Below are positions 48,853 to 58,849 of a DNA stretch of 64,000 bases, piece by piece (the stretch's first letter is position 1; the number at the start of each line of letters is the position of its first letter). The position numbers and the translations under genes were made by a program. The stretch is from Megalonaias nervosa (lineage: Eukaryota; Mollusca; Bivalvia; Unionida; Unionidae). The DNA is taken from positions 1 through 64,000 of the forward strand of contig JAECUM010016790.1 of NCBI GenBank assembly GCA_016617855.1, written 5' to 3'. The notes under the pieces were generated by a model. It was not told the DNA's origin and searched no databases. It saw nothing but the letters and a program-made list of their open reading frames with translations.

Positions 48853-50280
48853 TTAATTTGAGAAGAGATCAGTCACGATGATGCTATTGGCCTTTCTACG
48901 AACGCTAGGAGCGTGAAGATCTATGATCTTACATACAAACTTATTTGCCAGAACTTCCTGACGTAGATCAAGTAAGTGACCGGCCTGGTCAATAAGTCTA
49001 AAATGTATCCGTGATAATAGCGGATTATGATATCGCAGATAAACCGGATTAACTGGCTCTGACACAATCAAAATCCCGGGATGTACTTAGGGGGTAATTG
49101 AATATAATATATATCCTTGCTGTGCTTTTATGGATTTTTCAGTATCCACTTGATAACTTCCATCGATGGCATTACACACCAAATTAACTGCGATCGTTGA
49201 TGTGATCGCGACAACACCTGATGATATTTGATGACCACCGTATGGATCATTGTCATGTTTGAGAATACTTAGTGAAGGGATTATTTTTCTCCATGATCAA
49301 GAATTCGTGGAAAGAATTCATTGATATCAAGAAAAGTAGGAACTCTTATTAAAGATGTAAGATCATTGATTATTTTTTAAATATATATACCAGGTAGATG
49401 AATCAATTTTAAATTGTAATGTACATTTTTAGTTAAAACATGTTTAATATAATCAAAATCTGATGCAATTTGATTCAATTGATAAATTGTTTCGATGATA
49501 CTGTTTTTTGTGTCCTCGCTGTAATGTTGTATTGTGCTGGTGATTAAACTTTTAATATCTACGGAAACTCGATCAAATTCATCATTCATTGCTTTATTTA
49601 TATCAATAATGGGTTGTTTACTAAAGAGCAATTGTGGAGGTCGCTCTACATAAATTTCTTTCAGATGAGGAATTCTTTCAGTACCATCGATAAAATATTC
49701 ATCAACTGTCCATGGATATAGATTTTTGTATTCTGGAATCTTTATGAATGTTTTTTTTCAATCGTGAGGAATTCATCTTTGGTTGGTTCTGGTGGACTTT
49801 GATAAACCGGCGCAACATCAGGCCATCCTAATACAGTTATGATTGATATATATCTACGACGTAATCAGGAGCTGATATTTCTATCGCAGCAGATAATGTT
49901 GGTTCATGAACCGTAATAGTGATTTTAGATTCTCTTCCTGTGATAGATTTTATTCTACGTTGGAATTCATCATTGATTTGTTCTATTTGATAACTACCAG
50001 TAGGAATTCCAACAACTTGCCAATCTGGAGTTCCATCAGATTTATTTTTATAAGAAAACACTAACGAGTTATTTGCCGGTAGCCCACCGAATGATTTTGA
50101 TCTTATATTTGGCGAACTGTGATATACTCGCAATTGTGCTTATGCTATTTCTTTCACTGGAATCGCCGTTGGAAAAACAATATCGAATTCAGGATTAGTT
50201 GAACTTGTTGATATCATTGTCGTGGTTGACGGTGTTGTATTAGTAGCGATTTGTTGGAGGAGTTCTTGTGGCGTAGTCAT
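48853..50280 (-). pseudogene. candidate minor capsid (penton-like) protein, broken
   Basis: One gene of about 475 codons, judged from collinear fragments. N-terminus MTTPQELLQQIATNTTPSTT. Then LPANNSLVFSYKNKSDGTP and the 'GIPTGSYQIEQINDEFQRRI' module seen in Polinton structural proteins. Next come PWTVDEYFIDGT, a helical region (KAMNDEFDRVSVDIKSLITS) and the C-terminal beta segment SRIHFRLIDQAGHLLDLRQE. Breaks: in-phase TAA at 50140-50142, 49377-49379 and 49087-49089, and shifts near 49850, 49755 (A8 run) and 49292 (A5 run). It lies directly downstream of the membrane-protein and fibre genes. The penton assignment rests on position, size and the C-terminal motif; a fibre-associated role is an alternative. 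Confidence 0.5.
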
Positions 50281-50319
50281 TATTATTATTTACTTCCTGA
50301 TTTTAAATCAGGATTTAAA

Positions 50320-50834
50320 TTAAGGTGACTCTGTCTTTGTCAGAGTCGGCGGGTTTTGATTTCCAGTTTCCAAACCGGAAGTGTCGTGGTAAACTTTAAT
50401 CAATTTTGTGAATTCCTGATCTGATATTGCTCCATCATTGAGCCCTGATGATATCATCAATGATAAATTCTCGTGTGCGTGTGTTGCCGCTGATAGCAAT
50501 ATTTGATATTCATGTAATTTATCAGCCGCACACGTAGATATCTTTTATGCGATTATATTAAGAATACCAGCAACACCAGCTACAATTGTAATACCAACTC
50601 CTATTACTGGTAATATTACGTACGACGCTGATAATGATCCGATTATAGTTGCTGTTCCAGCAAAGACCGCTGATGCAGAATAAACAATTATATCAGTAAC
50701 AACGATACGTCTACGGTATTTTTTATTTTTATTGCATACTTGTCAATGATGTTTTTCAGTTGTGTCTGTAATAAACACACTTGTTCGTATCTGTATTTGT
50801 TTACAATATTCAGATCTGACGTTGGTGAAATCAT
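50320..50834 (-). pseudogene. Polinton-conserved membrane protein with IS..EF tail, broken
   Basis: From MISPTSDLNIVNKYRYEQVC the frame shifts in an A-rich stretch (about 50725). It then encodes a basic KYRRR segment and a hydrophobic hairpin of two membrane-type helices (about 50 residues: IIVYSASAVFAGTATIIGSL and VIGVGITIVAGVAGILNIIA). An in-phase TAA follows at about 50547-50549. The C-terminal segment (DKLHEYQILLSAATHAHENL, then DGAISDQEFTKLIKVYHDT) matches a tail widespread in Polinton-derived proteins of unknown function. Perhaps an internal-membrane or entry protein (inference). Confidence 0.6.
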
Positions 50835-50906
50835 ATACTTGATATTAAGTAATCAACTGAGGTGTTTCAGCTACAACTTCCAGGCACCTCCAGGAAGACG
50901 CTGCGG

Positions 50907-51826
50907 TTAATTTTTATCAGATGGTTCCAGTGTAAAGGTTTCTTTGACGTTTTGATTTAACACAATAGACACGGTTCCAGAAAAATTATCAGTCGAATGA
51001 CGCCATGGATACGTGGTAAATATCCTAAATTTTGCAGCGCTGAACACGGACAGCCTAAACACACCAGTAACTGCCGCAGTATGTTTGATAGTGTTATTTT
51101 GCTGTGACCATGTTGATGATCCTGATGATACTGTATATATATGATATTGTTAATCTGCTTGTGAAGAATTTTAATCAGATTAGTTTTTGAACGATATCAG
51201 GAATTCCAATGAAAATATCATCTAGTCTTGTGTTAATTTCAGAGAGTTTTATGTCAACAACCATTAGACTTCCAAAGAAATCCTCGCCGGTTTTATTAAC
51301 TCGCTGAAAATTTCATCGATTATTTAAAAACATTTACATGAACGTCATACTTGGCTCGTAGTATATTTAATTTGTCATCGATTGTAGTATCTTTATCATC
51401 TACATATTTCTTTGTTGCGGCATCTTCATCACCTGTTGGTTCTCTTAAAACAACGATTTTATTTCTATTCATGTTGAGTTCAGATATCATTGTATCACAG
51501 GTGGATCGCAAACGATCAGAAACACTTCTCGTAATTTCATTTCTGATAGTTGCAATTGATATATTTGAGTCTTTGATTCTGCCACCGTCAGTAAGTACTG
51601 GAATATTATCCGTGGTGGCACCGAGAACTCTTCGAATTATGTCGATCCTCTTAATATTTCTCGTCTTTAAAACACCATATCTATCTTGGAAAACAACAAC
51701 TTCATCTCGATCAATTTCAGAAAAATTCATAATGTCAGCAAGTTCATCTTTTGTAGCGTATTTCGACAAATCGATATTTTCTTTCTTCTTGTCTTTGATA
51801 GAGGATCTTACATAAATATCAACCAT
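50907..51826 (-). pseudogene. fibre-like protein with bacteriophage tail-fibre motifs, frameshifted
   Basis: The first 168 codons (51320-51826) are intact. They contain YATKDELADI, the DNIPVLTDGGRIKDSNI segment (residues 73-89) and PTGDEDAATKKYVDDK (residues 130-145), the latter two typical of phage tail-fibre and baseplate-adhesin shafts. Downstream, in shifted frames, are GEDFFGSLMVVDIKLSEINT and a beta-rich tip (TAAVTGVFRLSVFSAAKFRI, then SGTVSIVLNQNVKETFTLEP) ending at 50907, with an in-phase TAA near 51147 and shifts near 51310 and 51175. Probably the receptor-binding spike. It sits between protease and membrane protein. Confidence 0.65.
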
Positions 51827-51833
51827 TATACGA

Positions 51834-52245
51834 TTAGTGATTATTTAAAACGGAACTCGTGTACGTATGTACAACTTTATGAGGTGCATCAGAAGATTTT
51901 GAAATAGCATCGAGTACTGCAAGTGATTCACAGCCACATACTGGCGGCTGAGTTATTGTCTGTGTTGGTAATGTTGAATACCATACGGGAATATTTTGTA
52001 TGTTGGTAACGTATTTTAATAATTCCTTCGGTGTAACCAGTCCAAACGAATCAAAATAAATAATTCCACCTGGATCAATCGCGTATGCAACCCAGTGAGT
52101 ACCCGGACCAGAACTTCCATCGAGATTGATGATACCGGTCTCAACACGATTTGGTTGTTTTGGTAATTGATAACGCATAAAAACTCCTCTGAAGATTTTG
52201 ATATTTAATCTCCAAGCAGCATCAATTAAATCAAAAATTAGACAT
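51834..52245 (-). pseudogene. adenovirus-type maturation cysteine protease, one shift near the start
   Basis: Cleaves capsid precursor proteins in adenoviruses, Polintons and virophages. The frame from 52178 is intact and carries the catalytic set: His in GPGTHWVAYA, Asp in IIYFDSFG, and Cys in PPVCGCESLAVLD, with the oxyanion Gln region (TQTITQPP) before it. The family N-terminus (DAAWRLNIKIFRGVFMR) is open upstream of the Met at 52178 in the same frame. The likely original ATG at 52243-52245 is one base out of phase, across a T5 run at about 52233. The active core is thus undamaged, and an internal start at 52178 could still give a 114-residue product, short for the family. Confidence 0.85.
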
Positions 52246-52331
52246 GGGAAGGAGACGCTTCGTGTCTAACGATGTATCCCGGGAAGTCTTAGAACCTTTT
52301 CCGTACCATGAATAAGGAGTTCCTGGTAGTC

Positions 52332-52735
52332 TTAGGCCCTTTCCCTTTTTTGTGAAGTTCTTATTCCTTTTCCTGTTGCTTTCTTTAATGCCATTCCAGC
52401 GGCAGTTCCAACAACACCAAGTGCAGCTGCTTTTGCAACAGCTGGAGCTGCAGCGGCAATGATTCCTGGTATAGCTCGAGAAGTGGAAATATACCACCCG
52501 TCTTGGCAATGTTGCTAATGGCACCCGCAGACAGATCAAGTCGTACGCCGGTCTTTGATCGTTTCGCGTCATTGAAATGCCTGAGTTGACGTTCAGTCAG
52601 TGATAGTTTATTTGGACCTCCTGCGAGTTGTGCTGATTTCAGTAATATAGTTATTCCCGATTTTTTAGGGGATACTGATTGTACCTTTTTAATCTGACCA
52701 GGGGTCAAAGTAACTCTAACATGATGATATGACAT
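52332..52735 (-). pseudogene. pX/core-like small virion protein, one shift
   Basis: Begins MSYHHVRVTLTPGQIKKVQS and continues with the repeated pattern of Polinton/adintovirus core proteins: GITILLKSAQL, LSLTERQLRHFNDAKRSKTG and VRLDLSAGAISNIAKTGG. The expected C-terminus, an Ala-rich hydrophobic helix (GIIAAAAPAVAKAAALGVVG) and a basic tail, is in another frame after a shift at about 52490. It ends at 52332. In related elements this small basic protein is thought to be DNA-associated or membrane-active. Located between the protease and the major capsid gene, its usual place. Confidence 0.7.
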
Positions 52736-52757
52736 TATAATATTATGAACGATTTAA

Positions 52758-54161
52758 TTACATGTTTTCGACTGGGGCATCAATGACTCTCATTCGTCCA
52801 CCAACACCTTCAGGCAACATTGTTTTATCTGAGAGTATGACAGCGATTGCCTTGTAATTAGCAATTGCTCCTCTTGCCACACGAGCTCGAAAGTGTATAT
52901 CAACGACTGATTGCCTAACTAAATCCAAATGTTCCAATGAGAAATAATAGATCGGATACAGCGTTATAAAATCTAGTTGTGATATTTGTAGACAGGAATC
53001 AGTATTTTGATCACGTCCCATGAATGTCATCAAATGATGATATGCACGTGCAACATGATTAATTTCAAAATTTAATAATATATCTTCAGATGGTTCTTGA
53101 TGTCCATTTATTCTCAGTGAAACTTCGGTATCACCAAGTTTGTCAAATATCATTATACTGCGTGTTTGTGCGTTCACTCGTTCAATATTTTGAAAAGCAA
53201 CAGATATATGTCGCGGTGCAGAAACACCCTGCTGTGATGCTATCTGCCATGTGAATAAACCATTAATGTTACTTTGAACACTGTCTGTGGTCATTGTCAA
53301 CCATGATAATGTTGATTTACCACCCGAGTCCATAAAAGAGAGTAACCGTTCTTCTTCTGGGAGTGATAGAGTTATTGTTAGCATCCACAATGAAAGTTTT
53401 GTTAGTAATACTTTACCAGCATCACCGATAGGGTGCCAGATTGCATCGTCGTCGGTAGCTTTTAGTACGAGTACAACTGTATGCTTGGCTCCGAAAATGA
53501 CCTTTCTGACATTTCTGCAAAATCCAAAAATATGTGATAGTGGAATTGCACATGAGAACCTTCTACTGTCACCTTTTAGTATTGATCGACGTGTTGCGAA
53601 TCCTAAGTTGAAATTTGCATTCATTGATATTACTGCGGCGGTTTCTGCGGTTCCTGCGGCATTTCTTACATTACCCAAATTTATATTACTGTTGTCAGAA
53701 TGATCAGAAGTATCCTTCGCAAACATCCTTGATGGATCAGCTGATCTTGAATAATCATTGCTGTACCTTGCAAGGCCACGTATCGTCGTGGCAACGTCGA
53801 CGTCTTTCTGAATCGATTAAATATTTCTTCCGTCGATAATATACGTAGCACTGTCGAACAACGCCATAATGCCATTATTAACAAAACCGACCATAATATC
53901 AGCTCCATATTCAGTATTATCTGTTTATAAAATTTCACCTTCTACTTCAATAAATACTTCGGCTGGTAAGAAGTATCTGCTTGTATCCTGAACTTGCAGC
54001 TCAATTCGCCCACGCTGACTTGGCTGTCGTGCATCATAAGAATAATATTGATAATTACGTATCGATTCATCTTTGAGAACTGGTGCGTCCATGTCGAATG
54101 CGGGATCAGATACACGTTTGAACATTTTATTATATTTATTATCGTCTAACACGAAGACCAC
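52758..54161 (-). pseudogene. major capsid protein (double jelly-roll, hexon-like), two in-frame TAA
   Basis: Forms the pseudo-hexameric capsomers of Polinton-type virions. A 468-codon frame without any frameshift runs from MVFVLDDNKYNKMFKRVSDP to VENM. It is interrupted only by TAA at 53925-53927 (codon 79) and TAA at 53817-53819 (codon 115). Family landmarks: the N-terminal RNYQYYSYDARQ and GRIELQVQDTSRYFLPAE, NNGIMALFDSATYIIDGRNI, RRFSCAIPLSHIFGFCRN, HTVVLVLKATDDDAIW, AGKVLLTKLSLWML and a typical C-terminal beta region with DLVRQSVVDIHFRARV. Size and order match Polinton MCPs. Its start overlaps the 3' end of the pVI-like gene by 23 bp. The remaining long open part (52758-53726) would encode only the C-terminal two thirds. 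Confidence 0.92.
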
Positions 54162-54612
54162 TTCCTGCTATCAGACTAGCAGTTATATATATATATTTTT
54201 TTTTTTCGTTTTCTGATAGGGGTACACCAGCCAACTCTGCTAGTTTTTGATTTGCAGCTTGATTTATTATTTTACTAACATTTGCAGGCATAACTTCTGT
54301 ACTGGGTAATTTTACTGGCTGAGGTTTTACCAGCGGAGGTTTTCGTCGTATTAATCGTGCTAGTCTATCATTGATTGCCGAAAATGCTTTACCGGCAACA
54401 TTACCAACAGCACCAATACCTTTATCACGAACAGCATCAATAGCTTTCATCCCCAGTTGCTTTGCAATCGGTATTGCTTTCGGATCTATCGTTCTAAATA
54501 TACCTTGAACAACATCACCGAGTCCATCTCCATAGTACGCTTTTTACGTTGGTAATCGCGAATTTATCACCCTGACCATGATCGGTCCACGGTGAGCATT
54601 ATGTATAATCAT
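54139..54612 (-). pseudogene. pVI-like minor virion protein, N-terminus shifted
   Basis: From an ATG at 54610-54612 (MIIHNAHRGP) the reading breaks within about 25 codons near 54540. It then continues as YGDGLGDVVQGIFRTIDPKA, the amphipathic 'G.GLG..(L/V).G(L/I)FR' segment common to Polinton/adintovirus minor proteins and likened to the membrane-lytic helix of adenovirus pVI. After it come a helical region (KAFSAINDRLARLIRRKPPL), a Pro/Lys-rich linker and a C-terminal basic tail. The 103-codon part from 54450 is intact. It overlaps the MCP start, consistent with a late gene cluster. Confidence 0.65.
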
Positions 54613-54646
54613 CTTATTTTCTTGTCACTGATCTAATTGTATACCC

Positions 54647-55579
54647 TTAATTACTGCAGTAATCATCGGCGATTTCATCGATGAGGTCTCGATAAACATT
54701 AATATCCATGATACCACCTGTAAATAATCTCTGACAAATAGCAGCTGCTTCATTAATGATTTCTGGGGAATTATTACCAGCTCGTTTTCCACCAGTCAAA
54801 ATTTCTAGTCTGTCCTCGTCGGCAAGGACATTATTGGGACATGGAGAAATAAGACCACTTCCTCTGGTACCCGTACCAAGACCACTTCCAGTTGTTTCTT
54901 CTTCCTCAATACGAGGTGGGCCGAATGGTGATTTTTCTAGCGATAATATATCTCCGGGTGATGGCGCTTCTTCGACTTCTTTCTTAAAATTTGCAAATTC
55001 ATCCTTATATTCACCAATGTTTCTAGATATACCACAGGATTTTCGAAATACAAAAGGAACCCAACTTTTTTTTGAAACACTGGCGGTGTTTGGGTCTAAT
55101 AATTTATCACGATCTGAATATCCTGCTGCGACAATCGCTACAGCGTTTTCTCGAAGTAACCTACGACCCTCTTCGGTTAATCGGGCTAGTGGTTTTGGTT
55201 TTGGTTTTGGCGTGACAAGATCCCTTACATCACCGACCTCCTCACGAACTTTATCAACACTATCAAGTACTTGTTGTATTTCTTCTTGTATTTGTGGCTG
55301 AGCCGCAGCTATTTCAGCCGGAAGTTCTCGTAGAATCTTTTTTGTTTTCTTAGTTCTTTCTGCTATTTTTCCAGTTGCTTTAGCGGTTTTCTCTAACGCG
55401 AGAAGAAGATCTTTGATAGCCTGCGTAACCGGTTTATATAATTGTTCTGCACCTTCTGCAAAATCCACCTGAGACCCCTGACGCGCTTGTAAATTTTGTT
55501 TGACAGAATCACGGACTGGAAGATATTTTTCAATTGCCTCTAGTCGCTATCGAGCTAGTTTAGCTGTGTGAGATTCTAT
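54647..55579 (-). pseudogene. Polinton coiled-coil protein, paralogue A
   Basis: A 273-codon open frame (54647-55468) continues upstream in phase to about 55579, with a TAG at 55547-55549. The position equivalent to the start Met of paralogue B reads ATA. The N-terminal half is a coiled coil (LLALEKTAKATGKIAERTKK ... IQEEIQQVLDSVDKVREEVG). Next are a Pro/Lys linker, a globular part (AVAIVAAGYSDRDKLLDP), and a C-terminal module with TGSGLGTGTRGSGLI, GGKRAGNNSPEIINEAAAIC and GGIMDINVYRDLIDEI. The GNNS...helix...G.I....Y tail is recurrent in Polinton proteins of unknown function. The latter module is duplicated in paralogue B. Confidence 0.65.
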
Positions 55580-55621
55580 TATTGATATAATAATGATTAA
55601 TTAAGCCGCAACCAGTATTCT

Positions 55622-56400
55622 TAATCACTGTGAGGGATCGATAAACATTAATATCCATGATACCGCCTGTAAATAATCTCTGACAAATATCAACTGCTTC
55701 ATTAATGACTTCTGGGGAATTATTATCAGCTCGTTTTCCACCAATCAGAATTTCTAATAGTCTAATACCGGCATGGGTGTTATTGGGGCATGAGGTAATA
55801 AGACCACTTCCCCTGGTACCTGTACCAATACCACTTCCAGTGACGTCGAGTTCAGAACTTGAATCTTGCCATTCTTTTTCTTACCTGTTGTTTTGGAGTG
55901 GTTGTCGTTTTGTTGTAGTTGTTGTTGATGTGACTGTTTAAGATAATTATTTATTCCATTATCAAATACAGTATATTTTGGATCAATATTTCGAGCCTGA
56001 TCAACTCCGTGGTGTATGCGAAATATCCATTTGTACCAGATTTCACGATTTACATTATCATCGGCGTACTCGGGTTTTAGAAATTTTCCTCTCTGATCAA
56101 AACTGTGCACGGCAAGCGCAGGTAATCTTACCGTTTCTATATTTTTTATGAAGGAAATATCTCTTTCGGTAAATTTATCATTCACTTCAGTTCTGGCTCT
56201 TACTTATTTTGGTTTTAGTTCTGGTTCTGGTGAATGATCCTTTTGGTCAATACCTTCAGGTATTTCTCGCATTGGTTGAGCAGCAGCTATTTCACCTGGA
56301 AGTTCTCTTAGAATCTTTTATATTTTTTTTAGTCCTCTCTGATATTTTTCCAGTTGCTTTAGCGGTGCTGTCGAGCTGATCTAGCTGTGTGAGATTCCAT
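55622..56400 (-). pseudogene. Polinton protein, paralogue B (different core), broken
   Basis: Starts ATG-GAA-TCT at 56398-56400 with the same first codons as paralogue A and shares a short AKATGKI-like coiled-coil stretch, then loses frame. A 144-codon open frame (55754-56185) encodes a unique core (ERDISFIKNIETVRLPALAV, YADDNVNREIWYKWIFRIHH, KYTVFDNGINNYLKQSHQQQ) absent from A. After a shift near 55860 the C-terminal module shared with A returns (TGSGIGTGTRGSGL, GGKRADNNSPEVINEAV, GGIMDINVYR). The most distal gene of the leftward cluster, it begins 41 bp inside the right inverted repeat. Confidence 0.6.
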
Positions 56401-56440
56401 TATTGGTATAATAATGATTTAATTAAGTCAAACCCAAACA

Positions 56441-56689
56441 ACAGCAGGGAAGGCGACGACAACGAATGAATGAGCGCGTGAGTAAACACAAAACACGCCA
56501 TAACGACGAAAACATACAAGTAAAAAAATAAAGTAACAAAAATAAGCTAACCCAAATAGGAAAGTTTCTGGTCGGTTAGAGATTCGGTTTTGACGTTATG
56601 GACGTTCGTATTTTCGTTTTTATATGAAGCTTTAGTTTTTAGCGTAATCTCTAATTTAAAAAGTTGTAGGATTCGCCCTCCCCGCTGCT
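56441..56689 (-). repeat. right terminal inverted repeat
   Basis: Reverse complement of 39456-39700 at about 93% identity by eye. The outer end has a three-base difference (AGCAGCGGGGAGGG-type against AGCAGGGAGGG). Confidence 0.9.
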
Positions 56690-56695
56690 AATCTA
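56690..56695 (+). other. probable target-site duplication (right)
   Basis: aatcta, identical to 39448-39453. Confidence 0.6.
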
Positions 56696-57640
56696 TTTAT
56701 AGGTGGTATGCAATTTGACGTTCTTTATTATCTTAAAATAGATCATGTGCATCTACACATGTAGCTACAGATAATCACTACAATTTACAATTATGAACGA
56801 AAATCACAAAAATTAGACAAAATCATATGCTAGAAGTTACAAAAAATATAGATATACATAATAGAATAAATATGTTCTTAAACAAATTTAGTCGAAAATG
56901 TTATCACAATTTTAAAGTCATCTTAACACTTTTTAAAAAATGTAAACAAAATTTACAAAACAAATTAGAAACTTAAAATTAAAAAGAGATTTGCCAAAAT
57001 TAAGGCATTAACAGCAAAATATGAAAACAACAAATAAAAAATTGAAACAAAAATTATAAGTAATGATAACAAGAAACATTACTTTGTTTTCTGAAAATGT
57101 CACATTTGAAAACAAATTTAACAAAAGCGATCTCAACATATGAAACATTTTTTGACTAAAACTAAAACAACTTTTTTACAATAATTAAAAAACATTAAAA
57201 ATGTAACAAAAATTGGAAAAAATGAAACAGAAATTTAAACAAAATGGAATAATTTGAAAAATAAAATAAGCAGTTTATAATCGAATTACAAATGAATAAA
57301 CATTTACAAATTTACAACAGTAATAAAAATATAGAATTGAAATATATAATTTTTGTACATATTAACCCAATGTAAAAAGAAGTTAAACATTGAAAGATAT
57401 TTTAATACTGTAGGCAAAATTTTTAAATTCAGAAAATTACTTAAAATGAAAAGTATTTGGAAAACTTAAACAGTTTTTAAAGTCATAAAAAGTTAAAATA
57501 TTAGAGAAATTAAATCACTTATAAAAGAAAGTCAGATTGTTAAAGTTGTACAAAATAAAACGTTAAAGGTTGTGAAATAAACGAAATTAATAATGAAAAA
57601 TTAAACAGATGGCAAAAGTTGTATTTTAAAAGGTATAAAA
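56696..57640. other. A-rich low-complexity host DNA
   Basis: Strings of 'aacaaaatttacaaaa' type. No gene. Confidence 0.7.
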
Positions 57641-57649
57641 TGTAATGTG

Positions 57650-57850
57650 CAGACATACATACATACGCATACACACATACATACATACATACATACATAC
57701 ATACGCACGTATACACACACACGCATACATACATACATACATATGTACGTACGTACATACATACATACATACATACATAATGAAGGGATGGGTTCGAGCT
57801 GTGACGTATATATCCAGACACATACATACATACATACATACATATATACA
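57650..57850. repeat. (CATA)n tetranucleotide repeat cluster
   Basis: Several runs of CATA/TACA with GTAC variants, interrupted by unique sequence at 57780-57820. Open frames in five or six registers here are products of the repeat. 57851-58303 holds nothing further. Confidence 0.95.
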
Positions 57851-58303
57851 AACACAAATAGAAGACAAGTATTTTTGAGCATTATTCTGTTTCTAGAGAT
57901 GTGGATAAACCTTCAAAGATTTAAAAAGTTGTCAAACAATTCGTGGAATTTCAATCATTAATTGTATCCATTCCCTTTTCTGAGTTTCATTGCACTTTAT
58001 TAATGGTTTAGAATTCATGGAAAATATTGGTCTCGTTCTTTTAGGCTTTATCAAAGAATCTATTATTAACTGTTTCAGTGCAGGCAAAATATAATGTACC
58101 AGAATTTCATAACAGACTCATGGTTCCTGAAGGTCTGTTTACTTTGTTCATAGATCACAGTCGTGGTCTTCATCCCTCACTTCCTCTTGCTATTGAACAA
58201 AAGTGTCTCTTTTTTTTGTCGTTGCAAGAATGTCTCTGTCTCTTTCTGTTTCTTTTAAATATCATCATAATCTTTTTATGGTAGTGACGTATGGAGGGGG
58301 GGC

Positions 58304-58849
58304 TGTTACGAGTCTATGCTCTTGAAATAAGTAACAGTATGATGTGATGTGATTTGGATTTTTAACGTAGCTTTAACAATTTTTCATTCATATCGCTACG
58401 ATGTCTGCAGTGTGGCAGTTTATAGTGATGTCTAGCACTGGGGCATCATGCCGCAGACATGTAGCATCATGTCCCGCTCAGTCACATTATCCTGACACCA
58501 GGCCGACCAGTCCTAACACTAACCTTTTAATGCTGAGCGTCAAGCGAGGCAGCTGTTAGTACCAGTTTTGTAAGTCTTTGGTATGACTCGGCCGGGGATC
58601 GGACCCACGACCTCCCGCATCCGAGGCGGACGCTCTAACCACTAGGCCACCGGAGCGGTAATAAGTAACAGAAAAGAGTGAAGACAACAAGCTTTGTAAA
58701 ATTAAGCAAATAATTTATTTCCCTAGAATACCAAGTGAAAAATGAAAAAATAACGAACTTACGGTTTTATGAATCACGTCCAAAAATAATCCAAGAATTA
58801 AAAAATAGAAGTCCTACTATTAAAAAGTCCTGTATGAATCTGAGTTCGC
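58304..58849 (-). repeat. left (3') LTR, truncated and interrupted
   Basis: 58304-58337 and 58660-58849 align to the first about 215 bp of the right LTR at high identity. The LTR then ends abruptly at 'tctgagttcg'. Confidence 0.85.
58338..58659 (-). repeat. tRNA-derived SINE family 2 inserted in the LTR
   Basis: Full length, with tRNA-like head at the right end on the minus strand (ggtggcctagtggttagagc). The perfect 12-bp target duplication aataagtaacag (58326-58337, 58660-58671) is itself LTR sequence, so the SINE is younger than the retroelement. Confidence 0.93.

Larger units (their letters stand above)
39456..56689. mobile_element. Polinton/Maverick-type integrated virus (polinton-like element), about 17.2 kb
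   Basis: Bounded by about 245-bp terminal inverted repeats, both starting AGCAG at the outer edge. The hexamer aatcta flanks both ends (39448-39453 and 56690-56695; two extra bases lie between it and the left end), as expected for RVE-integrase insertion with a 6-bp duplication. Inside are RVE integrase, packaging ATPase, adenovirus-type protease and double-jelly-roll-type major capsid protein, the defining Polinton set, plus a phospholipase A2, a polymerase-helicase fusion, a fibre-like protein and an HNH endonuclease. Late genes run leftward from the right end; integrase and phospholipase run rightward at the left end. Many genes carry stops or frameshifts, so the copy looks defective. It could equally be classed with adintoviruses or polinton-like viruses. 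Confidence 0.95.

Noticed and set aside
53287..53703. 138-codon plus-strand frame opposite the capsid gene
   Set aside because: Antisense shadow of the major capsid protein. Likewise 54756-55301 and 51351-51815 are shadows of genes on the other strand.
39456..56689. Alternative genetic code (TAA read as an amino acid) in the viral element
   Set aside because: TAA is also the terminal stop of the PLA2, capsid and other genes, and frameshifts coexist with the stops, so decay is simpler.
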